Shown here: piece by piece, positions 38,068-51,000 of the stretch
Position numbering within the stretch: the first letter of the stretch is position 1
Layout of the letters: each line of letters opens with the position of its first letter
Assembly (NCBI RefSeq): GCF_027596085.1
Contig: NC_072450.1
Span: 7,032,903-7,096,902 of the forward strand
Length of the DNA: 64,000 bases
Direction: 5' to 3'
Origin: Anoplopoma fimbria
Taxonomy: Eukaryota > Chordata > Actinopteri > Perciformes > Anoplopomatidae
Position numbers and translations under genes: made by a program
The notes under the pieces: model-generated
The model's database searches: none
What the model was told of the DNA's origin: nothing
Seen by the model: the letters and a program-made list of their open reading frames with translations, nothing else

Positions 38068-40209
38068 ATGGCAGCCGCAGACATCCTCTACTTCATGTTG
38101 TGGATCGCCACAGTCTTCACCAGCGGACTTGGATGCCCGGAGCGCTGTACCTGTTCAGATAAATACAGTCGCAATTTTGTTGAATGCTCCTACAAAGACT
38201 TAGTTGAAGTCCCAGACGGTTTGCCTCCTAATGTGATGACTGTAGGTCTCTCTGCTAACAAGATCACTTTGATACCAATGGGGAGCTTCGACAATGTCAC
38301 CCGGGTGACGTCGCTGTGGATGGCCCACAATGAGATCGTCTCCATCGAAGAAGGGGCCCTCACGCCTTTGGGTCATCTGCGTAACTTTGACATCAGCCAC
38401 AATAGAATTGTAGACTTTCCTTGGGGGGATCTGCAGAACCTCACAAGCCTGCAGCTGTTGAAGATGAACCACAACGAGATGGTCCACCTGCCGAAGGACG
38501 CCTTCTCCAACCTCAAAGACCTAAAGTCCCTCCGACTCAACAATAACAAATTCATAACTATAATTGAAGGGACGTTTGACGGTTTGGTGTCTTTGTCCTA
38601 CTTGCAGATTTGTAAAAATCCTTTTGCATGCACCTGTTCCCTCGACTGGCTCAGAGACTGGATTTCAACAGCCACTATCTCAGTCCCGGAGCAGAATTTA
38701 ATCATCTGTGCGACTCCACAGAAACTGAGAGGGGAAGTGATCGGAAAATTACCTAAATCAAAGTGCACAAGCACAAATGTGACGATACGAACCGAGCCAA
38801 ATATTCATAACACGACTTTCTATGAAGGGAGCACGTTGGTGTTGACTTGTGAATTCACAGGAAACCCAAAGCCTCTGGTAATGTGGAATATTCGAAGCAA
38901 AAGCCAGAAGCAAGAGCTGGCTTTGTCCTTCACTGAGGATGACTCGGTAGAATCAAACGAGGACTCCTTACTGTCTTATAATCCCGTCAAAGTTTTTAAT
39001 AATGGGACTCTTATCATTTCACACCTCAGCAAGGAAGACGGCGGCAACTACAGCTGCTCGGCCACTAATGAGTTTGGAAGAGCAGAGGATTCAATGGCAG
39101 TGAAGGTGGTGGCTTTAGCTAAACCAACACCCACCAAACAAGAGACCACAACACCTATTTACACTAAAACACACCCATCTATACAGCAAACAACACACAA
39201 AACTTATATTTTGGACTCTGTGCTTCTCCCTGATGTAAAGAGAAAAGACATGATGAAAATTGGACCCACTTTCCAGCCCACTGCGGCGATCAAGTCTTCT
39301 GAGGAGGAAACAACTTATCGATCCCGAGCTAGTACATGTGGCTTGACGGCTAACACGAGATACATTTCTAACCACGTCTTTAACGGGAGTTTGGATGATA
39401 TCAAGCAGTACACATTTGACTTTGGTGTCGTTGCATTAGCCGTGTCAGAAAGAGAGGCAACAGTCCGGCTGAACCCTCTGCTCATACCCAGGTACAACAG
39501 TGCCAATCGAGACGCCGCCAACGCCGCCACATCTGATGAGTTCTCCGACATTGACAGTGAAGAGCGTAACAGCCTTTCAGACGTCTCTGAAAAAGCAAAT
39601 TCAAACGGCTTGTATTTGTGCGTCACTGGCGACCACAAACACTCAGCGGTGCAGTGGTCGAGGATCACAGAGGGAGTCACCACGTATCTGTTCAGCGATT
39701 TGCGCCCTGGCACCAACTACTCCCTGTGTCTGACCTACAGAGGGGAAGACTGTGAGGTCCAGGTGCTGTTCACCACCAGGAGGAGGGTACCCAACCTGTT
39801 CATCATCATCTCCGTCAGCATCTGCCTCCTCACCGTGTCCACCGTGCCCCTCCTCGGTGCGACGTGCTTCCACCTGGTGTACAAATACCGCAGCAAGACC
39901 TACAAGCTGATCCTGAAGGCCAAGGGCCAGTACCACATGGAGAGGAACCTCACCGCCAACTTCAACGTCCGCGCGCCTCACACCGAGTCCCAGAGGAAGA
40001 TTAACGGCAGCCAGCTGGACGAGGAGGAGGGGGAGATGGAGAGCGGGGACGGAGAGAGAGAGGCGGATACAGAAGAGAGCATCATGACTGAGTCCTTTTC
40101 TTTGTCTCAGTGCAGGGGGAATTTAGACAACTGTGAGGTTGGATCAGAGTACAGTGATAGGTTACCTTTGGGAGCTGAAGCAGTGAATATTACAAGCAGC
40201 TACAAATAA
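38068..40209 (+). CDS. islr2: Immunoglobulin superfamily containing leucine-rich repeat protein 2 (Linx)
   Basis: Single-exon coding region for a 713-residue type I membrane protein. In mammals ISLR2/Linx is a neuronal surface protein that associates with Trk and Ret receptors and shapes axon growth. Residue numbers start at the ATG at 38,068: signal peptide 1-22; LRR N-cap with C23, C27, C29, C40; about five leucine-rich repeats (53-175); LRR C-cap with C188, C190, C214, C233; one Ig domain (about 243-348) with cysteines C261 and C330 and the YSCSATN motif; a Thr/Pro-rich linker; a possible fibronectin-III-like part before the membrane; transmembrane helix about 575-602; acidic cytoplasmic tail. 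N-glycosylation sequons include N76, N124, N312 and N327. An in-frame ATG exists at 38,032, but a splice acceptor (38,051-38,058) lies between, and the 38,068 ATG has a good context (AAGATGG), so I prefer it. Human ISLR2 is about 745 residues. Converges with stra6, as in mammals. Confidence 0.95.
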   Translation: MAAADILYFMLWIATVFTSGLGCPERCTCSDKYSRNFVECSYKDLVEVPDGLPPNVMTVGLSANKITLIPMGSFDNVTRVTSLWMAHNEIVSIEEGALTPLGHLRNFDISHNRIVDFPWGDLQNLTSLQLLKMNHNEMVHLPKDAFSNLKDLKSLRLNNNKFITIIEGTFDGLVSLSYLQICKNPFACTCSLDWLRDWISTATISVPEQNLIICATPQKLRGEVIGKLPKSKCTSTNVTIRTEPNIHNTTFYEGSTLVLTCEFTGNPKPLVMWNIRSKSQKQELALSFTEDDSVESNEDSLLSYNPVKVFNNGTLIISHLSKEDGGNYSCSATNEFGRAEDSMAVKVVALAKPTPTKQETTTPIYTKTHPSIQQTTHKTYILDSVLLPDVKRKDMMKIGPTFQPTAAIKSSEEETTYRSRASTCGLTANTRYISNHVFNGSLDDIKQYTFDFGVVALAVSEREATVRLNPLLIPRYNSANRDAANAATSDEFSDIDSEERNSLSDVSEKANSNGLYLCVTGDHKHSAVQWSRITEGVTTYLFSDLRPGTNYSLCLTYRGEDCEVQVLFTTRRRVPNLFIIISVSICLLTVSTVPLLGATCFHLVYKYRSKTYKLILKAKGQYHMERNLTANFNVRAPHTESQRKINGSQLDEEEGEMESGDGEREADTEESIMTESFSLSQCRGNLDNCEVGSEYSDRLPLGAEAVNITSSYK

Positions 40210-40271
40210 CCAGATCAGTAATTGTTGACATCATTTGCTGTTTACTTTTTGCATGTGGTGAAAGGATAAAC

Positions 40272-40640
40272 TATAGACTTTATAAAGGCGGTAGACGTAG
40301 ACACCGTGATGTCACACATTGGTTTGTGGACTACTGTTTTAAAGCATTGTGTTTGTCAGTTCGCCGGGCAAGGTAGCCAATGCTTTTAGCATACTCTGCT
40401 TTATTTTCTATTTTACTCTAAACGGGACCATAATTTACTAAATTAACATCAGAAGATTTGTCACAAACGATTGAGACACTAAACTCATGTAAAGTTGTTA
40501 ACTGAGTAAATCATGTGAAGAGTAGAGTCATTTTCTCATAGAAATTTATACAATCTGACTTCTTTTTGCAACCAGAGGAACCGCCCCATGCTGCTCATTT
40601 GAAAGAATGCAAGTTTAAAGCACTTAGCTAAACAGTAAAA
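40272..40640 (+). repeat. Dispersed teleost repeat (family D) in or just after the islr2 3' UTR
   Basis: Landmarks CTATAGACTTTATAAAGGC, GGTAGACGTAGACACCGTGA, GTCACACATTGGTTTGTGGA, CATTTTCTCATAGAAATTTA and GACTTCTTTTTGCAACCAGA follow the order of a fish interspersed repeat. It begins only 63 bp after the islr2 stop codon, so it is probably transcribed as part of the 3' UTR. Confidence 0.6.
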
Positions 40641-41081
40641 CAGGATTTTCCCTTTAGCCTTGCAAAGGCAGCCCAGACATATTGCTTTTATCTGACAAGA
40701 CTAAAAATACACTGACTTGCTTTACTTGCAGAGCTGCACATTCAGTCACTTGACAGGCTTCCAGCAGCTAGGCTGTATCGATTGTTGTTGTGAATGTTTT
40801 CAAGACAAACGTTTCAGTGAAAGCTGCAGACCTGTCCATGTTAACCTCGTTACCCATATTTTTTGTAGCTGGAAAAATCACAGCTTGTTTTGCTCTTTTC
40901 AAAATAGGCAATTGGCTGAATATATGTCCACCTCAGAAAAACAACTTGCATAAACATAAGAGTGTAAAATTACAACCAGCTTGTGTTCCAGACAGAGAAA
41001 CTGAGTCTGGTTATCAAAGAAGGAACAGCTGGCACAACATCAAAGCATTCAAGGTCTGTGCAACTTCATAAAATATAGTAA

Positions 41082-41087
41082 AATAAA
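41082..41087 (+). terminator. Candidate proximal islr2 polyadenylation signal
   Basis: AATAAA about 870 bp after the stop codon. It is one of several possible signals, so its use is unproven. Confidence 0.25.
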
Positions 41088-41254
41088 TATTAAGATGTAA
41101 TTGGTGATTGGTTTCAGACTGAGGCCTTCCTCAGACGGTGAGTAGTGTTTAAATGAATATTTACAAGATAAAGTAAAAGACAATTATTGCTTTGCATGCA
41201 GAAAGTTAGATGAGAACATTAATACAACTTTTACGTTTGTCAGGTAAATATGCA

Positions 41255-41330
41255 GCTACATACAGTTAGCTTAGCTTAGCACAAAGACTAGAAACAGCTA
41301 GCTTACTAACAGCTTTAGTTGGCTTATTAA
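41255..41330 (+). repeat. Short dispersed repeat piece
   Basis: GTTAGCTTAGCTTAGCACAA, then AGACTAGAAACAGCTAGC, matches a fish repeat with tandem TTAGC units. Only a fragment remains. Confidence 0.45.
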
Positions 41331-43150
41331 AAAGCACATAGAAAGTTCACAGCTTCACCACAGCTGCACAATTCTCCTTTATTTTAATGATAGAAGATGC
41401 AAAGAATTTTAAAAGTGCATCTGGATCCAGATCTGCACTAAATTACACATAGTGATAGACAATCATGGGATGCATGAACCAGATACAATATTTTATTATA
41501 AGGAAGTTCAGTATTTAAGGAAGTTCAGTAGTTCATAAGAACCATAAATGATCAGAATGACATTTTATTTTTACATTAAGAAATTGCCTAGTCGTGTTCT
41601 TTGGTCAAGCTATCTACAGTATTTCAATAAAATTTGAAAAATCCAGGCCTGGAGAGAAACAAAATACATCTAACGGCGTTACATCGCACATGTGCACGGG
41701 TTACTACTACACAAGTCTCACTCAACACACTAATGAAAAATTGCTTTCACTGGGTGGAAATTTTGCCTACTTACTGTATGTTCGTATTTAAAGCAGAAAA
41801 GTGGAACAACATCACTTTACAGTGCAAGTTATCGCAAAGCAGGACGGTTTGCACATTTTCCAGTTCATCAAGATTATTCTTTTTAACTAGAGGCATCCCA
41901 GCGTGAAAATACACTTTGAATTAAATCAGCAAAAATTAGAAAATTTCTGGTCCCACTAACACACCAGGTTAATATAATGTCATTCATATGGATACTGCTG
42001 CAGCTCAAAGGTAAAATCCAGGAGCACTTCTGTGCCAAATGATTTGAGTCCTGGGAAGATATAATTTTCACAGCTGAAAGGCAGAATTTGCACTTTACTG
42101 TAATGTTGTTCCCCTGCTTTAAGTAAAAAATAATGAATAAATAATAAAGTAATCAAAAGTAACATAAACAAAATACTTTTTTTTAACAAGTATTTAGTAA
42201 TTGTATTGAAATACATTTTTGTACCCAGGAAAACTTGATTTTAAGTTAAAAATAAAAACAGAAACAGGGGAACACATAAAATTCTTGTCGGAGATATAAT
42301 GAAACTCAGTAAAAGGCTTATTTGTTCATTTGTGCTTTTTGTCCAGTTTGTCAGTGAAATATCAGTCTTACAGCTGGAAAATGTTGTAGTAATTTGATTA
42401 GCTGGCATGAATGAATTCAAGCCTGAAATGAACAATAAATCAGTTTATTACACATAAATGTATCAATTAAGAGCATCTTTGTTAATAACCTGTTCCTAAT
42501 AGGAAGCTAATGAGTGAAAAGAAGAGCACATAAAAAATATCACTGATTTCTGGTGTCGAGTTGAGGACTAGCGAGGTTTTATAAAAAAAAATAAAAAATG
42601 CTTAAAACAAAATTTAACAAAGCTTGTGTCAAATGACATGCATTGCAAAATGATAGGGCCAAGTGACAACTAGATGTAGGCAGTATAAATGGGCTAAATG
42701 TTACTAAAAAATACACTATAATTCTTCTTTGAACTACTTGCAGTAAATGTATGCTGTTGTATTAGGATTGCAGTAGCTCGAAAATACAGAAACTTAACTC
42801 TCTCGAACGAGTTTAAATGTTTAGAAAATGTTGTTTCAAAGAGAAAAACATATGAAGAAAAACTGTTTTCATGTAAAATATACACTACACTTTTTCTCGC
42901 TGGTAAAAATGTAAGTTCAGTATTATCCGCAGAGTCTACTGCATACTGTGTGTAACAGTACAAGCACCTCTGAGTGAGTATGTGAAGTTGCTGCCTCGTT
43001 GTATCTGGGTCATGTGTCCATCCCGTTGTATTCCCCAGAGTACTGTGTTAGAAGACCTGCATGCTGCCTGTTGTTGTGAGCAGTAGTACGCTGTGTCTCG
43101 TGTAAATATTCTTGACTTAAAATATGTTTCTTTCTGTTTTATACCCCTGT

Positions 43151-43228
43151 AATAAAGGAAGCAGTAGGTCTTTACCAAAGTGTTTAAATATCCTGACTAA
43201 CTCTCCTTATCCTATGTGCCTCAATAAA
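43151..43228 (+). terminator. Candidate distal islr2 polyadenylation signals
   Basis: Two AATAAA hexamers (43151-43156 and 43223-43228). The second is in GTGCCTCAATAAAGTTTTG, a typical 3'-end context. If used, the islr2 3' UTR would be about 3 kb. No transcript data are available to me. Confidence 0.35.
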
Positions 43229-43730
43229 GTTTTGACAAAGGGATACTCAATGACTGATCGTCTTTCTTTTACTCTCAACACCTTTGGATTCAGAATATTT
43301 GGATTTTTTATTGGTTAGTTAGCTGGTTGTTAGTGTAGTTATAGTAACAATATATATGTAACATCAAAAATATAACAGGATATTTTGGTCTGGTAACAAA
43401 TGCAATTTCAAACCAATAAATTGAACCCAATTCAATGATAAAACTAGAATAACCGCCTCACGGTTGTTGTACAGCACAATATATTGATCTGATATATTAA
43501 TATTTAGTAATTGAAAATTCATGCAACTCATGAACACTTCATACTTTTCAATAATAGAGCAATACACTTTGCATTTATACATTTTATTATAATTTTAAAA
43601 TGGGAAATGGATGAAGTCATGAATTTAACAACATAACTACTTTCCTGTAAAATGTTATGAAAACTGTTTATTTGTGTATATCCATTAAAATAGCTTGTAG
43701 GAAGTACTTCATGTACCAGAAAACTATAAC

Positions 43731-43732
<2 letters not shown>

Positions 43733-43775
<43 letters not shown>
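43733..43775. repeat. (TA)n microsatellite
   Basis: Pure TA dinucleotides over about 43 bp. Confidence 0.9.
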
Positions 43776-43778
<3 letters not shown>

Positions 43779-44521
43779 TGTGATATGATTAATCTCAATT
43801 TTCCATCATATTATTCATCCCATTATGATTATGAAGCTGAAATATAAGTAGAAACTTCTCACACATATAATGTATATATTACATTGACAGTAATAAGCAG
43901 CTTTAATTAAAAGGTCACAGTAGAGTATGTTGTTGTTCTCGTCCGACATTCTGGTGACTGCAGTTTTGGAGATTTTCATGAATGAGAAATTACATATTTC
44001 TATCTCGGTTGATCAATTTACAAACCCCCTTGAACATCATGGACAGCATAAGGAACAGGGATCACATTGAGAACCAGCATGTGTCGACGTAACTGCATCA
44101 ACCAGAGGCAGAAGTGGAGCATGGCCTCTTATTGACTGCCTGCCATTGATCAGCACTGGCACTGTGCATGTCAATATGCAATTACTAAAAGGCCTCAACA
44201 GTCCTGCACAAGCAGAACACAATGAAAGTTTTATTTTCATTATAGTTGGTGGTGTCATTGATATTATTGAAAGGAAGTCTCCTGGATCTGATATTAACAC
44301 TAACATTTCATTATTTGTAATGTTTATTTTTGAAAGTAACAGTGCCCCTGTTAGCTGCTATGTGTCTTTTTTGGTGCCTTTGTGGATCAGAAGCCATGAC
44401 CGACCTGGCTCACCTGCATTGTGGGAATTTGAAATTGATCCCAGAGCCCAGTAACACTACCTTTCCCTAATCTTGACCAAACATTCTAGTTGCCTAACAC
44501 TAACCATACTTTCGCTGCATA

Positions 44522-44818
44522 GTCCAGTGTTTAGGATTTAGTGGCATCTAGTGGTGAAATTCCAGATTGCAACCAATTGAAATAATTCCGCGTGCCAGTT
44601 GTGTTGAAGAGCTATTATGGCCGATGCAAAAAAAGATCCTGTCTAGAACCAGTGTTTGTTTGTCCTTTTCTGGGCTGTTCGGTAGAAACATGGCGGTACA
44701 ACATGGCGGACTCCATTAAGAGGACCAGCTCCACACTTAAGATAACAGTTTCAAGTGATATATAAAGAAAACATTTTTTCACTTTGTTTTTTTATCCCCC
44801 TAACCTTACACGCTGGAC
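44522..44818 (+). mobile_element. Miniature inverted-repeat element (family C)
   Basis: Starts GTCCAGTGTTTAGGATTTAG and ends CCCCTAACCTTACACGCTGGAC. The ends are imperfect inverted repeats (TCCAGTGT... against TCCAGCGT...). Internal marks include GTGGCATCTAGTGGTGAAAT, GAACCAGTGTTTGTTTGTCC and AAACATGGCGGTACAACATG. It has no coding capacity and is a non-autonomous DNA element common in fish. Confidence 0.65.
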
Positions 44819-45024
44819 ATTTTACTGTAGTTAATGTGTCATTACCATGATATTTCCGTAACCTGAAGAATGAGGAATAGTTGCTATTTGCATATACTGC
44901 AAAAAAGCGAGAATTTTTAAAAAACGTTGGCATTAGATGTAAAAACAAAAGGACCATGTTTTTGTTTGTACAAGTTCAGGTATAACTACATTTAGTGCCA
45001 TACTCCGAATATAACATAATTCGA

Positions 45025-45030
45025 TTTATT
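45025..45030 (-). terminator. Likely stra6 polyadenylation signal
   Basis: TTTATT on the plus strand is AATAAA on the minus strand, about 46 bases after the stra6 stop codon. It implies a very short 3' UTR. Confidence 0.5.
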
Positions 45031-45075
45031 TTGTAATATGCTGCCTACCACAATATAAACAGTACATTAGGGATC

Positions 45076-48000
45076 TCATTCAGTTTTATCTTGGCTGGTC
45101 AGGGTCTCAGTGGGCTGGACTGGCACGGCCGCAGGCTTGAAGTCCTCCTTCTTGCTGCCTTTCTTGGAGCCGCGTTTTGGGGTCCCATTCAGGACGGTTT
45201 CCGAGGTCTGCTGCGTCTGGAAGTGCTTCCTGGAGCCCAGCAGGGACGGGTTGTTGACCAGCGTGTACAGCAGATGCCAGCGAGCGTGAATCCTCCGACG
45301 GCTGGTCGCCTTGTTCAGCCTATTCTCCTGAATCCCTGAAAGCATGGAGGAGCAGGCTGTCAGGGCATAATGAGACACCAAACTGAGGGAAGACTGAAAA
45401 TACTGTATGTCGCTGTGTGTGTACAGTATGTTTTGATTTCTGGGCATCCCATGAAAACCCTGTGGAGGATTAAAACAAGGTGCATCTTATTTATATTTTG
45501 GAGAAACAATCCTTTCCACTGTCGCATTGTTCCTTGAAATAATTATTCCTTTGTTGGGTGTTCAAACACTTCAAGTGGTTTTATTGCCTTAACCTAATTG
45601 ACAATGCAGTTTTGAAAACACTTTAACATCAATCTACACAGGTAGAACGGATGGGGTTATGGTTCAAATATCTCAATATCTGTTGAATAAATTGCCTTGA
45701 ATTTTGGTTAAAATATTCATGCTGCCCAGTGGATGAACCCTAATAACTTAAGTGATCCTCTGACTTTTCTTTTTTGTGCCACAAGGAAGTTCATTTGAGA
45801 AATATCCAGCCGAGACAGGATAACATTTGTTCTTGACGTATCACATATATGTATGAGAATGTCTGTATAGGGAAGAGTTTGGGGTGAATGGATTGGAAAA
45901 ACACGTGACTTTCACCCAGGAGACCAGTGTTTGTGTCCTACGTAAAACCCAAAATGATGTACTCATTTTTACCGAAAAAAAGGATCTTTTACTAAACCCA
46001 ACCAAGTAGTTTTGTTGCTTGAACCTAAACGTAATTGACAATCGAAACAGCTATAGCGTTATGAGCGGTTAAAACACGATAACATTAATATACATGTATG
46101 TAGAAATGTTGATATGAAAAATATTTTTCTTCATCTAGCACCACCAGCAGGCCAATCTTTTTACTTATCCATTGAAAGATTTTGACATATTTTAGCATGG
46201 AGAAGTTTATCTTCATGGTTAGACAACTGTAATTTGGATTGCCAGGAAATTTGATGCAGACATTCATGTTTGTTGTGAACATTAATGATGCCCTGATCAT
46301 CAGGTCTATATTTTAGTTTGTCCAAATCTTAATGAGTCTATCTATCTGACAATTTTCATTTCTTTACAATGAAGTATGTTCATTACAGCGACTATAAGGT
46401 TTATATACAGCACTGGAATTCAAAACCTTTTAAATTAAATCTATGAAGGACAGGTCAAATGTGAAATGCGGCTACATACATGTGATGATATGGATTTTGT
46501 TTGTGTGTGTTTGCAGTTCCAGGTCTCTACCTTCCTCTGCGTCTCTTATTTTCTGCCCGGCTCTGCCACCCTCGATCATCATGTCCAGCAGCACCCCACA
46601 GAAAGCCTTCAACACCGGGTGTGACTGGCTGACCTCCACCTTCAGGGAGTGGGCGTAGTATCGGTAGGCTGGATTGGGTCAAACGTCACAGAGCATGGCT
46701 TTTATCAGATTGAGACCTTTACTTAAAATATCTTCAGGTGAGGTTGGAGTTATTTAATGTTTTTATTATCATCAACAAATCACCTGCAAAGTACAAAACT
46801 AGTAAATAAGTCTGTATGTCTGTTTATCTTACGCTTGATATATCTTATTCCTCAATGCTGTAGTATGCCTTTGTTGTCCAAAAAATATAAAAAATCATAC
46901 CTGGGTCGTAGGACTCTGCGGTGCGATGCAGCAGACTGACATCAATACGACCAAGATGGATGATGTTGTACAGGGCTGTTATCACCATCCTCCATATGGC
47001 GACTATCAGTCCCACTAAGGTGTTGATCAGGAACAGCAGGTACGTCAGGAGGAACAGACTCTCTCTGGAAAACACCATAAAATATTTCAGAAAAAACAAT
47101 CAGTTTACTTGGCCTGGTTTGTACGACTCAGACTGCGAAAATTAATTGTGTAATTATCTTTTGTGCCTCTGGGGGAGCTGTTTCTTGTCTGAGAAATCGC
47201 CCATGATTGGGTTTTTATCTTAAACCCTGCTTCCTGTCAAAGCGTATTGACCAATTGTAGGTTAATAAATTAAATATAAGCTATTGGCCACTGTTGGTTA
47301 AATATCTTTTTTAATCTTTCCCTTGTGAGTTCCGCAACTTTAACACTGCGTTACGGTAGCTCTAACCGTTCAGTTGAGTTCAGTTCTGTTATTTTTAGTC
47401 AGCCTAAAAAATAACAGGTTTTTCATTGTAAAATGAAACTCCCCCTAGGTTACTAAAGGACCCTCAGGTCCCTCAAATTCAAGGAAAATAATACAGTAGA
47501 TATGATCTCAGTATCCTCAAAGGCAGCTGCATCCCCATGCAACACTGATGATCAACAATCAAAATGGATGGTACAATGGTTTCATCTCAAGAATATATAT
47601 TTTTTCTGATCAGCAGCCAAAAAATAATAATAAAAAAAATAAAGGATTCTTCTTCTTCACTGATTGCCTAATCAACACACTATACATACTACATCAAACT
47701 CCTTTCCAATAAATGAGCTTTACAAACCTGTTCTTTAAGTCTCTCGTACTGGCTTCCTTTTTAATGAAAGCAAACTGAGCAGTCACATGTTGAAGCAAAG
47801 TAACCAGGATCAGTGTGACCCAGCCCGACCTGAAACATCACAAAGAAAACAAAACAATTATATATAATCTCTGTTTTGATCATTAATCACAAAATAAAAT
47901 AAAGATCTAATGTACATGAAAGGTTGCTGACTCACCATGCCTTCCCCGCGATTGCGAAGACGATGACATTACGACCGTAAAAAACAGGGATTATGATCAA

Positions 48001-51000
48001 AAACACCAGGAACAAGAAGCAGATGAAAAACACCACAGTCTGAATTGCCATTCCTGAAAACACAACACAGACACAACGGCAATTTTTTAAAAACACATTT
48101 ACAAAAGGTATTATCATTTTTTTATAGCATTCTTTAATTAAGCAAATATAATGTGACAAGCTGAGGAATGGATTCTTCTTCACTATTCAAATCTAGGATT
48201 AATCAAGGGATAAGCTTCTTAATATTTTTGGTATACATCGTCAACAAATCCCATTAAAGGCCCAAAGTCAGCCTCTGCATATTGTTTTATTTATCATCCA
48301 TGTCTGTTGCATTCAGCCCCAAACCCATTTACTCCTGAAGATTATGTTTAAAAGAAGAAGCATATATATAGTTTTTTCATTCAAAGTTTGATAACAGTTT
48401 GTCACACAACACAAACATGGGGAAGTAATGCATTTGTTGAGGACTATTTTCAGCGGGGGATTAATCTACATTTGGTGCTCCAGTTTGTTTTGGTGGCAGC
48501 AGGACGCAGCACCCACAGTGTGTGTGATTGTGTTTATAAAGTAGAATATCATCCAGTGGAACAGTGTGGCTCATTGATGTGTTTTTAATAGTTTTTGGAC
48601 TAAAATGGAGATCTGTGGCACAAAGGACAAAGCTTTCAGTTTGTACAAACAGTGCATTCAGAGAGTATTCTCATTTTCTCTATCTAACATCATAAGCCAA
48701 GCTCAGCTGCCTCCATTTCTCTTGATCATCTACGAGAATCTCACCTTGATTGGAGTCCAGCTGTGGTAAATTAAATTGATTGATTTGAAGAGGCAATCAC
48801 ACCTGTCTATATAAGGTCTCACAGCTGACATCAGAGCTAAGAAGCAAGGCATGAGGTCCTTTTCGGTTGCTTTGTCATTATTGAGGGTAGATTGATGAGG
48901 GAAAAAAATAATTTAAACTACTTTTAGCATAATGCTGAAATAAAGGTGAAGAAGCCTGAATATTTTCTGAATGCACTGTAGAGTACCCCTTTGATTAATC
49001 CTCCTAACAACACTTGCTGGTAGGATTAATTTGTTGTTGGTGTTTGTCTCTTTTTGAGATTTGTTGACATTTAGAAAATCACTGAATACAACCAGCATTT
49101 TCCTTCAATAAAGTAAAAATCACTGAAGGTTTTCTTGAGTATTGGAGCTTTACCGAGGCAGACGATCGCAGCCTGGTATCCAGTCAAACCCATCCAACAG
49201 ACAATACCAGGTTTAGATGGCCGGATGGTCTTCTGGCTGTTATAAACGCTGTAAACGTCTCCTTTATACAGTCCTTTCAGGTTTGACCTGAAACAAATGA
49301 AAAACAGTGATGCATGAAGTTCAAACAGGAAGGCGTGGGAATCTAATCTGCACAGAGAGTAGTCGACAGGTTTCTATAAGGTGTCAAAAAAGTGAAAAAG
49401 TGCCCCCATTAACATAATACCACACTATTTAGTATGCCAGAAAAATATTTAGCATGTCCCAATAGACAGTATGGCAAATGCAGTTTGCCAAAAATAACAG
49501 GATGTGTTACTGCATTCGGTCGCTATTTGCAATATGTAAGGCAGCATGCTTTTCTGGCTATTTTGACCCGCAATCCTCTGCAGAGCGGATGAAATGTCAC
49601 ATCAACTGAGCTGCAGAGAGAGCAAAGGCCGATAACAACTTATTGAAAGACGCTATATTTCTAGCAGGAAAATGATAATATAAATCGGTCTAAATGCTGT
49701 TTTATTTTTTGTGAGGTAAAAATGCTCTTTCAATAGATAGGAACTATATTCATACATTTTTCATAATGTGAGCACAGCGGGAAGACTTGCACATTATATT
49801 TAGGGAAAAAAACTAAATCATATTCTGATTCTGGGTTTTGTTGCAGGCTTGGCATGACTCAACTGCACGGCTGCCTCTTTAGGTTTAAGATAATTGCATT
49901 GAAAACAAGTCTGGTTTATTTGTGAAAACAGTTTAACATAGTTAATATAGCCAATCATAGTTTATAATTATGGATCAATCTCAAGGTTTTAATTCACTTA
50001 CCTGTGAAGTACCAAGGACCTCATGAGCATGATGAGACTGACCAAACAAGACAGGGTCACCGCACAGAGGTAGCACACTAACAGACAACATGGTGGAGAA
50101 GAAAAAACAAATGAGTCATTGATTTCATAACTATACACTCAAAGATTTTGACACATTTTCACTCACAACTCGTCAAATACCGACACTCAGCCAGTGGTTC
50201 TAAGCCACAAACTATGACTTTGACTTTTAGTTTCACACGGGACACAAACAGGTCTACTGGGTGAAAGTCCTGTGTTTGTTTGACCAACCCTCCCTACATG
50301 GACTTATGCACAGTTTATACGACAGTTGCTCTGACAATCTAATAACTTGGATGGGTTTACATTGGAGTTAAAGCCCAGTGCTTCTCATACAGATGATAAA
50401 TTGCACCTCACATACCCTCCAGCAACCAAGTATAGAAGGTCACAATTTTGACGACCTCCATCCTGTCATCTGACAGGACGATCCCGAACCCAAGTAACAG
50501 GAAGGCGATGTTTTCATCGATACCAGCACGGACAATGTGGAGAGTGGGGACCACCAGGACGACCAACAACAACGCCGTCTGAAAGATGTACACATTCACT
50601 TTAACATAATTTCACAAAGGCATACAGCTGTATCTACTGATTTAAGAGGTAAAACGTCATGACAACGGTCTACGGGAGACTTACATGATATATCGCCACA
50701 AGGGCAACAAATGCTGATACGGCCAGTTTTAGTGGAAAACGAAACACTGAAAGACAAAATAACTCACAGTCACTTCTTTCACAATGGAGCTTTGTTCAGT
50801 CACAGCCATTAAAGGATTAAACATAACTGCATCACTTTGAAGCTCCAACTTTTAGAGAACATATCAACATATCAAAATAAACTGATTTCATTGAGTGATA
50901 CATAAATATAAAATGGCAGCTAATAAAAAAAAAACTTGTATGACTGCACTTACCTTTTTCTGGTATATAAATATAACTCTTGGGCACCTCCAGTATTCTC

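Noticed and set aside
38200..39981. Several antisense and alternate-frame ORFs within islr2
   Set aside because: Shadows of the conserved LRR/Ig coding frame.
45091..45339. 82-codon plus-strand frame
   Set aside because: Antisense shadow of the last stra6 exon.
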